Of a stretch of DNA of 64,000 nt, positions 42,538-54,240 are shown in pieces. Every line of letters starts with the position of its first letter. The stretch's first letter is position 1. Below the pieces are notes generated by a model that saw nothing but the letters and a program-made list of their open reading frames with translations, was not told the DNA's origin and did no database searches. The position numbers and the translations under genes are program-made. Source of the DNA: Amanita rubescens (lineage: Eukaryota; Basidiomycota; Agaricomycetes; Agaricales; Amanitaceae); contig WION01000130.1 in assembly GCA_015039365.1 (NCBI GenBank), forward strand, positions 1-64,000. The letters are read 5' to 3'.

Positions 42538-45500
42538 TTCTTCACGTCGACTTAATGGATTTTGTAGTCACATTGAGCACCATATGCTAGAGCTGTCCAA
42601 ATCGAAGCTAACTTGGCAACAGGGGTGTAGGTATCGAAGAAATTGACACCAGGCACCTGCGAGAACCCCTGGACTAGTACAAGAAGAGCCTTATACCAAA
42701 TGATGTTGCCAGCAGCATCGTGCTTGAGGGCATAGACCCATCTGCACCCAACCACATTCACTCCTTGAGGTTCAATTCACCAAATGTTGTGCTTCTCTAA
42801 CACCTCCCTTTCCTCTTCCATAGCTTCCTTCCAACTTCCAACCCCCCTAACTCCCCCATTTTTGCAGCCATAGCCAACCCAGAGATGGGATCATTCATTC
42901 CCCCTTTATCACCATCCTTCCTGTCATCCCAATTCCCAGGCATTCCATGGGGTAAGTCATCCTTCTCCCCAGTGATGAACATGCCTGACTTCAAATCTTT
43001 CACGTAGTGGCTTGGCTTTGGTACTCGACTCAAGCATTGTAAAACAGGCAGTGTAGGATTGCTAGGCAGGGGTTCAGGAATCATCGCAGCTGGTGGCATT
43101 GGTGGCATTGCCTTGTGTTCCTCTCTATCACCAACATTCTCAGCCTCATGGGAAATATCCACTATGTCGGTAGGGTTGGTAAGTTCATCCGCAATTTCAT
43201 TTTCATCAGCATCCTCATCCTCCTCTATCCCTTGCACATTTTGGATGAAAGTCTCAGTCACAGCCTCTTCTCTTCCCCAGCTTTCATCCGTATCTTTGCG
43301 TGCAGCAGCAGGCACCAGGAATGTCATAGTCGATGCCAGGTAAGTCCTCCTTTGAGAATATAATGTTGTGCTTGACAGTAACCGCATGCCTCTCTCTCCA
43401 ATAGATTCGGCTGCCATCACTAGCACCATCATAACCCAGCCAACGCCCCTCCTTTGCACGAACACCAAGTTTGCCAGACAACGTATCATGTACCCAAACA
43501 ACAGCACCCCAGACCGGTAAGTTCATCAAATCAGACTTTTCCCTGTAAACCAATTCATATGGCGTCTTCCCTGCAGGTAAAGCCTTCATCCTGGTCTGGT
43601 TAAGCAGGTATGCAACATGCATCAAGCATTCGCCCCAAAGCAACACCGGCAATCCACTCGACAATAACAACACTCGCTGGCACGTGTTTGATCAACGTTC
43701 GATTCAACCTCTCCACAACACCATTTTGTGCTGGCTTATCATGCACAGTAAGTTTATATTCATAGTACCATCATTGTCCAATAATAAGGCAAACTTCTCA
43801 TTGATGTATTCACTGCCCCTATCTGCATGTAGATGCCCAATCTTGACATCAAACTGTGTCACAATCCAAGCCGAAAATGAGCGGTATGCAGCATAGACTT
43901 CACTTTTCGACCGCAACAGGTAAATAGTCATCCAACAACTCCAATCATCCGTGAAGCTGACATAGTACTTCTGGCCACCAGGTGTTCCAATACAAGTAGG
44001 CCCCCAGAGATCCAAATGGATTTCTTCAGCAAATTCCATAGCATGGCCGCCTTCTCTAGTGCTAGTGACAGACTTCTGAGTAGACTTGCTCAAAATACAA
44101 ACCTTACACTAAAAATCTTCCCCGGTTCTGTCCATCCGAATGCCCGGGAAAAGCCCAGCTTTGATGAAACCAAGGATCATACTTGGAGCAATATGGCCTA
44201 AGCTCTCATGTAACTCATGAAGAGTCACCACCTTCACCCCTACATTCGCAACCTCCCCCTTCACTCAACGAACATGCTCCATCATATACAATCCCCCTGA
44301 TTTCGGTATCCGACTGATCGCCTCCCATCATGATTCCTGATCGTACAGGAACTGTTGCCAAAAATAGCAAAATAGCCGGCATCATCAATCCGACCAATGG
44401 AGATAAGGGTGAACCCAAGCGATGGGGTGTAAAGCATGCCACACAAACATACACACATCAATGTGGAACCATTTGGCAAGGTAATGATCATCTTTCCAAT
44501 ACCTTCAGCCATAAAAGATTGCTGATTGGCGGCAGTTAGGGGTCAAGGAGCCAACACCTTGAAATTGACAAAATCATGGCGGTTTGGCAACATATGATGG
44601 CTCACGCCCGAGTTGTACATATCCCAGAAAAGACTCAGTGCCTTGTATTTGACAACAGTGGCGAATGCCATAGCAGAATTCGACACAGTCACATCAGCAA
44701 TAGTAGGCCCTTCAAAGACTTGAAGATCTTCAGCAGATGGTCCATGCACATTGTCATCTTCATGAGGGCGAAATGGCAAATGCTCCTCACTGCAAAAGCC
44801 ATAGTCAAAGATGGAATGACCATATCCATCCAGGTAGTCAAGCTCTCCCAGATCCAAATTGGAGATATCCGTGAGTTCATCTTTGTTGTCAACTTCAGTC
44901 AAAGGATCTAACACCTCGAAACCATTATCAGCATCTTCAAAGGTAGCGAAATCATCAAAATCAGCTGCCAACGCAGCCCAGCTCCCCTTTATTTCGGGTT
45001 CAGTCATGGCATTCGCGCTGCCCCCTTTCAGTTTTGGATTCAACGATGATGGCCTTCTCACATCTCCTTGGGACTGTCCAGCAGTCCCAGACTCCCAGTA
45101 TCTTTCTTTGCGCTGGTACAAGCATCCTGCCTGTGACCAGAACCACCACAGTTCCAACAAACTCCAACAGGGCATTGAGGACACCTAAAGAACTTCCTAC
45201 GACCACCACCCGACCTGCTACCAGGCTTTTCACTGGAAACAGTTGCAAGAGCAATATCAGTTGATTGGGACTGAGTCAATGACAAGCTGGCCAACTTAGG
45301 GTTGTTATGATGATAAGTATGGCACCACTCCCACTCTTCACAAGCCATCTCCATTAGGCTTTCCGCATCAAGGCCAATCTCGGAGAAGTCAGGGGTTTTC
45401 GTATCACCAGATGTGGAAGCAGCAGGTACAGGCAACCTACTCAAGATTTGCTGAACCAATATCTTCTGGCTTGCAGAGATCTGAGCCAAGAATGACGACA

Positions 45501-45700
45501 ACTTGCCAGGTACAAAATTGATCACCAAAGTACAGTAATCATCAATTGCTAATGGGAATATCTCCATTCCGCAGCTGTTCGTACAGTATTGTACTTCATA
45601 CAGACACAATTGAACTCCTCTTGAAGATTAGCACCTTTCAAGGTGCAGCACATACATAGTCTATATAAACTCCGAGTGAAGGTTCACTTTCATCAACAGT
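42538..45700 (-). pseudogene. Degenerate Copia gag-pol, main part
   Basis: On the minus strand from the right: Gag-like segment (LVINFVPGKLSSFLAQISAS) with CCHC knuckle (CWNCGGSGHRQDAC, about 45110). Then a protease relic, YNSGVSHHML, with the catalytic Asp replaced. Integrase follows (HLDLWGPTC, HADRGSEYINE, ARAKEGRWLGYDG-like) and the start of RT (GCRWVYALKHDAAGN, GVNFFDTYTPVAKL, then a stop where Gln is expected). Pieces are in different frames. It continues at 40570-40668 and 36591-36711. No LTRs were assigned to it. Confidence 0.8.
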
Positions 45701-45872
45701 CGTCTTTCGCATATGTTTTGAAAATATTGAGTTGGGTAACTTCTGAACTAACAGGTGATGATTGAGATCTTCTTTATCTTCCCAATGGGGGTGGGCAATT
45801 CCCTATTATGCGCGGGAAGCGTGACATCACGTTTGTGATGGATTCTGTCACAAATCTTGACCCAGTTAAGAA
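45701..45872. other. Unassigned spacer between gag-like segments
   Basis: No feature recognised. Confidence 0.35.
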
Positions 45873-46175
45873 TTATGATTTCCCGGCCTCTACTACCTCA
45901 GATAGCATAACACAAAGTACTATATAAGTAATACTAGTTATAAACTTTTTATCTTTAATAATATCCCTGGTGACTGCTGTCGTTGTGATATTGGAGAGAG
46001 CAATGACCTCCGATTCCGTGGGGGCTGGTGCCATTTCGAAGGTGGTCGAAATGACTCCATCAATTCCTCGAGTCTGTAAATATGCAATGATATTTGTCTC
46101 GAAAGTGTGCCAGTTTGTTCCATTGAATACTGGAACTGAGTCTGCAATGCTACGAGTTGAAGTAGAAGCTGACAT
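45873..46175 (-). pseudogene. Gag-like N-terminal fragment
   Basis: Starts MSASTSTRSIADSVPVFNG and NWHTFETNIIAYLQTRGI, the layout of a Copia Gag N-terminus (a Phe-x-Gly-x-Asn-Trp motif then an aromatic helix). A TATA-like motif (TTATATAG on the minus strand) lies about 45 bp upstream. The frame ends after 100 codons without a knuckle. It may be the start of the degenerate Copia or a separate element. Confidence 0.45.
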
Positions 46176-46426
46176 TGTATCGTAAGGATTTCTTCGGTTG
46201 TTAATGAAAATTTTCTATATAAAGAAATAATTAGCATCTATACTTTACAATTTGGCGCTTATGTTGATGACAAGTTCTTTGAAATTTCTTATCAATTTTC
46301 ATGTCCATGTCCAAGTTTCCAAAAGGTAAGGCTTAATTTACTAGATACTATTACAGTTTCTCTACTATTTAGTATCTATAAATTATTGGGCCTTGAGTCA
46401 AAAGATATAAATATCCTTTATTCTCA
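46176..46426. other. AT-rich spacer
   Basis: No gene seen. It holds the 3' flank of the 441-residue ORF and the 5' flank of the gag-like fragment. Confidence 0.4.
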
Positions 46427-47752
46427 TCAAAGTTCATTTATTAAACTTTGTACAAAAATAAAGGCCCGACGAATTTTCCTCACTTGTTCTTCCCTTACCT
46501 TTTCAGGATTGGGAATGCAAGTGTGAATATTCTTTTTCCCTTCTCTGGGAGTCGGTCGTATTTGATTCCACCGATCTGGATTGGATCTGGTGGGTTCCTT
46601 TCGACGCTCGGCTGTACGAGACTTTAGTGAATTTGTATAAGTCTCTCTATAAGGTTTATTTACCTTAGTAGATGCCTCTTTTGCATGTACCGGATTTTGC
46701 TTTGGAACAAAGCGTTTGTTCTTGTTCCCCTTAAACTGTGAGTACTGGTTCCCTTCAGCATAATGCCTTTGGGGCCTTTCTGCGACCGGTAATCCGCAGG
46801 AGGCTCTCCAAAGCTTGTAGGAATCCGAATCATTTGGGTTCGGATTGTAGACAAATCTTTCCCATAAATGGGTGTTCCATCCTCTACGCATTTGCTCAGT
46901 AATTGGTTTCCTAACTCTAAAGATAATGATTGGGGTGAATTGTCCCAATCTGATGGTATCTTCGGAACTAAGGTTCCAATTACTGCATGTGGTTCCGCCC
47001 AACTTAATTCCATGGGGACAGTTCTGAACTTTGCTCCAAGTTGGAGTATGATGAACCTTGGGGAATGATCGATTAGATCCTCCCTTTTTAAGGATCTGTG
47101 CAAAATTAGGCACAGTCGCTTTCTGAACACTAGGTACAAACCTAGGTGACGTCGTCCCAATTGGCGATTGAGACGACGATGACGATTCAGAAGTAGTAAC
47201 AACAGGGTCATCATTCTTCCCTAATGGAGAAGGAGAAGGTGTGAACCTTCTCTTATTTTCCATATTCCTAAATTCATCAAGAATATGGTCATTCAGAGTT
47301 TTAGGACCTGAACGTCCTACCCAAGATGGAAACATACTATTATAATGCTCGATTTCATCATATAGTATTGGGTCAGAAGCCTTCAGGTTTTTAACCTGAG
47401 GAAGGGGAGCAGTGGGACACAGAATCTTCGGTTTATTATCCGAAGGGGAATCAGCAAAAGTAACTTTTTTCTTTCCTTTGGTGACGACAGTAAAACCGTC
47501 ATCACCTTGACCTAAGATATTCTCCATGAGTCGGACGAATTGATCATTAGGCATATCAACCAGTTGGTTTTCAGGATAGACCTGAAACGTATTTCCACTG
47601 GCGAAATCATGGAAAGAATATTTTGCAGGCTCAGCGGCCTGCACAGAGGAAACTGAAACAAATTTTCCAAGCTCAGGAGCTTGGACGGCAACGGCCGAAA
47701 AAGATTTGGCCTTGGAGCCAGACGCAACATTGGAGTTTGCGGAGGGGGACAT
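46427..47752 (-). CDS. Uncharacterised 441-residue ORF
   Basis: A single uninterrupted frame from MSPSANSNVASG to FVQSLINEL. The N-terminal 120 residues are Ser/Ala/Val-rich with YSFHDFASGNTFQVYPEN and KGKKKVTFADSPSDN. A central part has LYDEIEHYNSMFPSWVGRSG and a Ser/Pro-rich linker. The C-terminal half has NWNLSSEDTIRLGQFTPIII, RRGWNTHLWERFVYNPNP and a strongly basic tail with many Lys/Arg. No signal peptide, zinc knuckle or enzyme motif is visible. The basic tail suggests nucleic-acid binding. It sits among retroelements, so an unfamiliar Gag-like or viral-derived protein is possible. I do not recognise it. Confidence 0.6.
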   Translation of the reverse strand: MSPSANSNVASGSKAKSFSAVAVQAPELGKFVSVSSVQAAEPAKYSFHDFASGNTFQVYPENQLVDMPNDQFVRLMENILGQGDDGFTVVTKGKKKVTFADSPSDNKPKILCPTAPLPQVKNLKASDPILYDEIEHYNSMFPSWVGRSGPKTLNDHILDEFRNMENKRRFTPSPSPLGKNDDPVVTTSESSSSSQSPIGTTSPRFVPSVQKATVPNFAQILKKGGSNRSFPKVHHTPTWSKVQNCPHGIKLGGTTCSNWNLSSEDTIRLGQFTPIIIFRVRKPITEQMRRGWNTHLWERFVYNPNPNDSDSYKLWRASCGLPVAERPQRHYAEGNQYSQFKGNKNKRFVPKQNPVHAKEASTKVNKPYRETYTNSLKSRTAERRKEPTRSNPDRWNQIRPTPREGKKNIHTCIPNPEKVREEQVRKIRRAFIFVQSLINEL

Positions 47753-48084
47753 GGTAAAAATTTGATAAAAAACTTCTAAAGAAAAGTATGTCAGCAACAA
47801 GAATGAAACGGCGTTTTTAAGGCAGTTGTTCTCTAATTAAGGAAAAGGACTCAATCAAGTATGGACTTGACCAGGCCAACGCTGGGCTTATAGCCAATCA
47901 GCTATCTTGACACACATGAGTCTTGGTTCGATTACTTGATGATGATGTTTGGGGTTGATGATTCATTTAAGAGTTAGGATGCGCGGCATTATGTAGTGTT
48001 GCCCAAAGGAGAATATAGGTGGATCATGCCATGATGTAGAAATCATATTAACATGTCCATGGAATGACCATTGTAGGTGTCAAT
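47753..48084. other. Spacer upstream of the 441-residue ORF
   Basis: No gene recognised. It presumably contains the promoter of the ORF; no clear TATA box was seen. Confidence 0.35.
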
Positions 48085-48088
48085 CCGC

Positions 48089-48416
48089 TGTAACAACGAA
48101 ACGGAGGTTGCGTTGGGTGCAACCTCCGAGGCTCGGTGTTTGCCGAGCGAGTTCGGCAGCACCGAAAGGTGCTTGTCCGAGTTCGGTCGCACTCTCGGGG
48201 CTCGGAAACGTAGAAGTGAAGTGCGGGGGAGGAAAAGAATGTATAAAGAACTAACTACGACAATCTATATACTGTGTACCTCGTGTACTACGTGAGCTAC
48301 TCGGTCCGAGACGTATCCGATGCCGAGGTTGGGGGTCCGAGGTGTCGGAGGTCCGAGTCCGGAAGACGGAAGGGTTTCAGTATCAATTCCAGCATAGCCG
48401 GAATCAATACGTTACA
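48089..48416. mobile_element. Solo LTR-like element in CCGC, copy c
   Basis: 328 bp, TGTAAC...GTTACA, flanked by CCGC (48085-48088, 48417-48420). It shares CTAACTAC and the CATAGCCGGAATC end block with copies a and b, and has a 9-bp hairpin (GGAGGTTGC/GCAACCTCC). It is a diverged member of the same family. Confidence 0.65.
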
Positions 48417-48420
48417 CCGC

Positions 48421-49411
48421 CTATCATATTATCTGTCCACATTCATGGAGGCAGCGCCAAAACATTTATTCCCAGCAAATGAGATCTACAAGGTAAAAAC
48501 CTTCAGGTCAAATGCCATGACATCAATTTTGAACGCTGTTAGCTCTCTCCGTATAGAAGGGTCCAAATAATATGAGTTTTTCGTATTCTCCATCAGCACT
48601 AGGACTATTTTGATGTGCAACTAGGTCGCGTGTCTTTGCTAAGGACACTATATGATGACATCAAAAAGGAAGTCCATCCTATAGCACTGGCCACTAGTCG
48701 TTATATCATTTAATCGAATAGCCAACTCGTGACTCGCATTCGTAATGAATCTAACATCCTAGCAGTTGGGATAATAGCATAACTTTCTAACATAATCTCT
48801 ATGATGAATCATCCCTCTCTAACAACCTATTGGGTCTCAATCCCCAACTAGGTATCTAGGTATGCGAACGTATTTTAACGATAGTTATACTAATAACCGC
48901 TGGGTTACAGCTGAGTTATTCTGGCTATAGAAACTCCTTAAGGGGTAGTTTCTGTTCGGCAGAGTGTACTATCCACAATGGGATATCATCTCACCGCTAT
49001 ACTAGAATCTATTTAACTATTTATGTATATAAGAGATCGAAAATCCCTATGATGATATATACTGGTTTCAAATACATCCAATCACATTACATAGTCCAGA
49101 TAAACTATGTGGGACGCTGAAGTTGCTATGTTCAACTTCGGAAAACAACCCATGGGATCATTCCCCCATGGTAGTACCCTGTTTTACCTCGGGATTACAA
49201 GGAATCTAACCGGTGTCCTATCAGGAGGACAAGTCCAAGTATTGTGACCGCTCTTCAGCGTCTGCCTTGGACAGGCATACCCTTATCTCTGGGTGTAGAG
49301 AGGTCCCCATTAGCCCTTGGGTCCAGGCATCATCATCGTTCTCTTAACCCATCGACGCAGAGTCAAGACGGGGGTTAGCCAAGTACAAATGTTAGATATA
49401 CAAGATACAAG
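48421..49411. other. Unassigned sequence left of hAT-type copy 2
   Basis: No intact gene. A plus-strand stretch near 48615 could read QLGRVSLLRTLYDDIKKEV but stops soon. The last ~150 bp are probably the leader of the LTR element whose LTR lies at 51901. Confidence 0.35.
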
Positions 49412-51755
49412 CAGTACTTTACACTCCCCCCCCAGTATGATAAGAGTCAGGGATTCCTATAGGATTCTGATAACAATCTGATAAGATTTTGAAAAATGCT
49501 AAAAATGTTCCCAAAGTAGATATTTGCATTTGTTTATGTTTGTTTGCACAAAATAAACAATATGGGCATCATTTGACAGCATTTTTTGAAGGTATGAGTT
49601 TGGAGGGGCTGTGGATGGTTGTTTGGTATTGTTTGGTGTTATTTATGCTTGCAATAAAATCTCAAAAATACTTTAAAAATGCAGAAAAATCATGTGATCT
49701 AGGGCATGTAGGGATTTGGGGACCAAATAAAGCCAAACTTGAGATATTTGCAAAATACATTTTTTCAGACAAGTCTGAGAGAATTGACAAGTAAAAATAA
49801 TTAAAAATGCCAAAACTCATTTCATCAACAACATGCAAGAATTATGTCACCATCACCATTCCATATGCCATGACCACTTGCAAAGCCACAATGCAACACA
49901 ATTCAGTCAAGGATTTCTTGTGATGTGATAGTCAGTGTAGTTTGGTCTGTTGTAGGAAGTTGAGGTTGCTGATGGTTCAATGGTAGCAGAAGTCAATCAC
50001 TTGCAGTGACTTGTTCAACAGTGAGTAATTGCTTCAGAGGTCAACAGTAGTGGATGTAGTCACCTATGGGTCAAGGCCAACATGATCAACTCTACCTGCA
50101 TGCCAAAAGTGGGCTCCATGTGCAGTTGCAGTGTAGAGATTGCCACTTAGTATGAATCAGATCCAGTGGTTGTGTCATGATCAATTTCCACAATGTGGCC
50201 ACTGTTGTTGCTGGCAACAGTGGCCATCAATCACCTATGACATTGCAGAGAGAGTTGTCAGAGGTCATGAACAAATGTGAGAAGGTTGTGGTTATGAGGA
50301 TTTGTGGCTACTATGTATGTATTGAAGTCAAGTTTCAACTAGGGGAGGACTCAGAACTGGGAGCAGAGATGAGTTGTTGGTTATGTTGGTTATCTTGTGA
50401 TCACATGGTGGTGAGTAGTTGTTAGCAGCATAATGACAACCAGCCTACTAAACATCCACACTAAAAACATATGTATTGAACTCCATAATCAAGAGAACAA
50501 TGACACACTGAATTAGTCAACCATACATATAGTAAAATGAGTAAGTAGAAAAATAAGTGGGCCTGTCCAACCAATCAGGTGTGCATAATTTGGGAGTCCA
50601 TACCATAAACAGATCAGTGACTCTTTAATGGTGGCTGACATGGTAATTGTCAACTTCCACCTCTCAACAATTGTCTACAATTTAGTAAACATGCCCAGTT
50701 AAATGGGAGAAACAACTAATTTGGAGACTATGGGCCACCAAGTGGCAAATCCAACTCAAGGACAACCAGGATTATGTGACTAGGATCAGAGCCATCACAT
50801 GTTTCCTTTGCTTCTCACAGCATGCATGGTCCACCTTGACATGTGGTGCTTGCCACTGCAGTGGTGTTAAAGTTGTGTTAAAACATCTTGCAGGGCTTGG
50901 GTCACATAAGACTCAGCCTCATTACATTTAACCTTGGAATAACTATGTATCTCAAAGTGCACCTGAGGCTCATGTTCACAAGTATAGGCTATATACATAC
51001 CAGCAGTGTTACCAGAGGTACTAGTTTTCTCACAATTTAGGTGTCAAGTAGAAATGTGACAATGGCAATGTGGCCACTGCTAATGCTGGCTTCCACATAG
51101 CATTGTGATATATGTATGACTCAGCCTAATCACATTGATTTTTCCATATATTTTAAGACTTTTGAAATTTAGTCTTGTTTGGCATGTTCATTCCTGCACA
51201 TTTGAGATGCCACAATTTTTTAGGCATTTTTTTGCAGATTGTTTGAGGCATGTCACAAACATGTCACACACCCCTGTCACACATGTCCATTCTCAAACAT
51301 CCTAACAAATGTGGTGAAAGAAGCTGAATATTGTCCATTTTCCACCAAACATATAAACAAATACAAATATTAGCACTACATAATTTTTGGGTATTTTTCA
51401 ACATTTTTTTAGATTTTTTAAGAGGGTTTTGGTGCTTTCAGCACTGTTTCTAGAGGTATTTAAACATCAGAAGTGGAGCCCACAGCACCTACCACTTTCA
51501 AATATATGTAAATATATACAAACAAGCTCAAAATAGCAATACTACATGTCTTTCTACTGTATTTATGCATAGTCTGATTAAACTCTTATTAAACTCCCAT
51601 AGGATGAGTCCTATTCACTCCTATTAAAGTCCAATAACTCCAATAGGACTCTCATTGGAATGAAGTAGGATTTCTCAGCCAAAATGGCTGACAACCATAT
51701 GTATCAGAATCCTATAGGATTCCTATGGGTAAGGGGGGGGGAGTGTAATGACCTC
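49412..51755. mobile_element. hAT-type non-autonomous transposon, copy 2
   Basis: 2,344 bp, same family and ends as copy 1, with an 8-bp duplication GATACAAG (49404-49411, 51756-51763). It differs from copy 1 by small deletions (for example a shorter subterminal palindrome) and scattered substitutions. It interrupts the leader of an LTR element. Confidence 0.9.
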
Positions 51756-51763
51756 GATACAAG

Positions 51764-51900
51764 GTAGGTAACATGTGCGCTACCCGAACTAATACCTTTG
51801 TTACCTTAAACCGTTGTAACGACAACGGCGGTCTTGAGCGTTCATGTGTGAAGACAACATGACCGACCAGCCAAAGGCTGTTGGTCCGGGGCCCATAACC
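51764..51900 (-). other. Leader and primer site of an LTR element
   Basis: Non-coding leader between hAT copy 2 and the LTR. Positions 51887-51900 (CGGGGCCCATAACC) are identical to the Copia primer site at 31905-31918 and abut the LTR. Confidence 0.6.
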
Positions 51901-52533
51901 TGATGAAGTTGGTTTCTCCCGTCATGGAGACCAACGCAGCAGTGCAGCGCATGTGACTGAGTAAGGAACCGACTTACTGTGAAGGTAGGAGTGTGTGTGG
52001 GGGACTTTATAGGAGCTGAGGCTCAACTATAAGATGTGAAGATGAGAGTAAGAAGTTAGGAGGATACGACGAATTGTCCCTCCTTATATATTGTCTGAGA
52101 TACAAATAAGTGTAAACTATGCTATCTACGGACCTTATCCTATTGGATGATAAGGTGTGTATTGTATTACACAGCTATCGTCATATTGACTCATCATATG
52201 ACAATATGTGAGTCATAACATATCATATGATCTATTCCTAGTCATAATGATTGACAGAAATTATAGGGTTCTGTCATATATGACATATTGCTGTATGACA
52301 GATATTATAGAGTTCATTCTTGACAGATTGCTGTAGAATGACGATATATGATTCATAAGGAATCATATCTAGTAACTATGACGCAAGCGTATTTATATCT
52401 ACTTAATCTATACTAATGGAGATAGATAAGATCATACTATCTTATCTTCAGATAAGATAAGATAATCTGATAAGAAAAGAAAATATCTACGATATATTAT
52501 CATTATAATATATGGTTTTATATATTTTCATCA
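51901..52533 (-). repeat. LTR of a Copia-like element
   Basis: 633 bp, TGATGAAG...TTTTCATCA. It is placed as the 5' LTR of a minus-strand element because the primer site adjoins its left end. No partner LTR or coding region was found in the window. Confidence 0.65.
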
Positions 52534-53440
52534 GTAATTGCTTCTCTCCAGCCTTACAACCTCTTAGATCAAACAGTTCATCAACCATCAAGTTCAAGGC
52601 TTGTGTGCTGACTCAGAGTCCACATACTGAGCATATCTGAAATAGAGTCACCAGCAATGCTGACTCTTCCAACTTCTCAGTGAGAAATTGTCCAAGGGTG
52701 TTATTTGCATTGCCCCTGATAGTTTCTTCATCCAATATAGCATCCTTAATAAGTATAAATTAAGTGAAGGAAGGACTTGTGAACTTGGTGTGCAAAAGTT
52801 TGTAAGATGTTTGCTAAGTGAATCTATGATCTTCAAGTTCCAAGTTAATATATAATAAAGATGGCATCAGAATCACTGAATCCTGTTCATCTCCACTTTC
52901 CTATTACCTTACCCAGGCTGTCATAAACAAGGCTCTGGTCCCCTAGTATGGATGATGATTGTGGTGGATTATGAGGGTCTTATACTGCTAGGATGTCCAA
53001 CCTTCCCCACCAACAGACTGTGGTTGCTGGAGGTATACATGACCAAAGTTGTGCAAGGTAAGGCTCTCAGGATTTTTCTACTAGTGTGGAAGCTTTGGTG
53101 CAAATGCTAGACCCAACATCATGATCATAACACAATATGCTGTTCTACTAACAACTACTCGCTACCATGTACTGGTATCACCAAAGAATCATCAAGAACT
53201 CATATCCACCCCCTTCTCCCTTGAGATAATATATTCACAGACCCCTTACATGAGTCACATCTCCAACCCTCTCACATTTATTCATGAGCTCCAACAAATC
53301 TCTGCAATGTTATTGGTTGTTGGGATTGTGGAAGTTGACTGTGAAACAAGTGGATGCTGAACTGCAACTGCCAGAAGTCTGCTGTGGGCATGCAGGCAGA
53401 GGTGACATTCATAACCACCAGTATGGAATGACAGGTGTAT
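52534..53440. other. Unassigned sequence
   Basis: No gene or clear transposon end. Confidence 0.35.
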
Positions 53441-53816
53441 GAGTGTATCATATGCAGATCACATAATTTTTGTACACTTCTTAAGATTACACTCACATCT
53501 GAAAACATATTTTGCAAATATCTCAAGTTTGGCTTTGTTTGGCTTTACAATTCCTATATGGCCTGGATCACACGATTTTTCTGCATTTCTTAAGCATTTT
53601 TTTGGTATTTTATTGCAAGTATAAACAACTGAGAGTGAACTCAGACTTTCTTTTTCCCTCAACTCAGACTCCACTCAGACTCCACTCAGACTCCAAGCAC
53701 ACCTCGGACTGGACTCAGACTGGACTTGGACTGAGGTTGGAGTCTACTCAGAGTCCTTGGAGTCCTCAGACTGGACTCAGAGTCTATTCAGACAGGGGGG
53801 GGAGTGTAAAGTGCTG
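53441..53816. mobile_element. End of a related hAT-type element
   Basis: The right end, as complement, starts CAGCACTTTACACTCCC, nearly the same terminus as the 2.4-kb family. Positions 53490-53620 match, in reverse, the 37410-37530 part of that family. The subterminal zone instead has GGACTCAGACTGGACT repeats (53650-53800). The other end was not found. Confidence 0.6.
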
Positions 53817-53955
53817 TTGGAACCCACTCTGGTCCCACACCATTCCTAGCCATTCCTAGACCATTCCTAGCCCACTCCTAGTTAACCACATTATTGTAGA
53901 AAAGTACTCTATTACTTTCCCAAGCACTGTGAGGGGATGTGACATGTGATGTACC

Positions 53956-54240
53956 ATGACAAACATGATATGGGTGTCATTTGAAGGCATTTTTTAACCT
54001 CTATGAATATATGTGACACTACAGGATGTGACAGGGGTCACACATGATATGGGTATCATTTGAAAGCATTCTTTGACCACCATGAGCACATGGTCACATT
54101 ACAGGGTGTGACAGGGTCAGGGTCAGATCACACATGATATGGATATCATTTAAACACATTTTTTGGGCACAGGGATAGTGACAGGGTCATTTTACACATG
54201 ATGGGTATCATTTGATAGTATTTTTTGACTACAACCTTTT
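53956..54240 (+). repeat. Four imperfect tandem repeats
   Basis: Units of roughly 65-90 bp, each with ACATGATATGGGTATCATTT followed by a TTTTTTGA-like block. The same block (ATATGGGCATCATTTGA) occurs once in the hAT-type family, near 37328. A fifth copy lies at about 54713. Confidence 0.75.

Noticed and set aside
53441..53816. A complete hAT-type element between 52.5 and 53.8 kb
   Set aside because: Only one end is recognisable; the expected TTGGAACC duplication was not found to the left.
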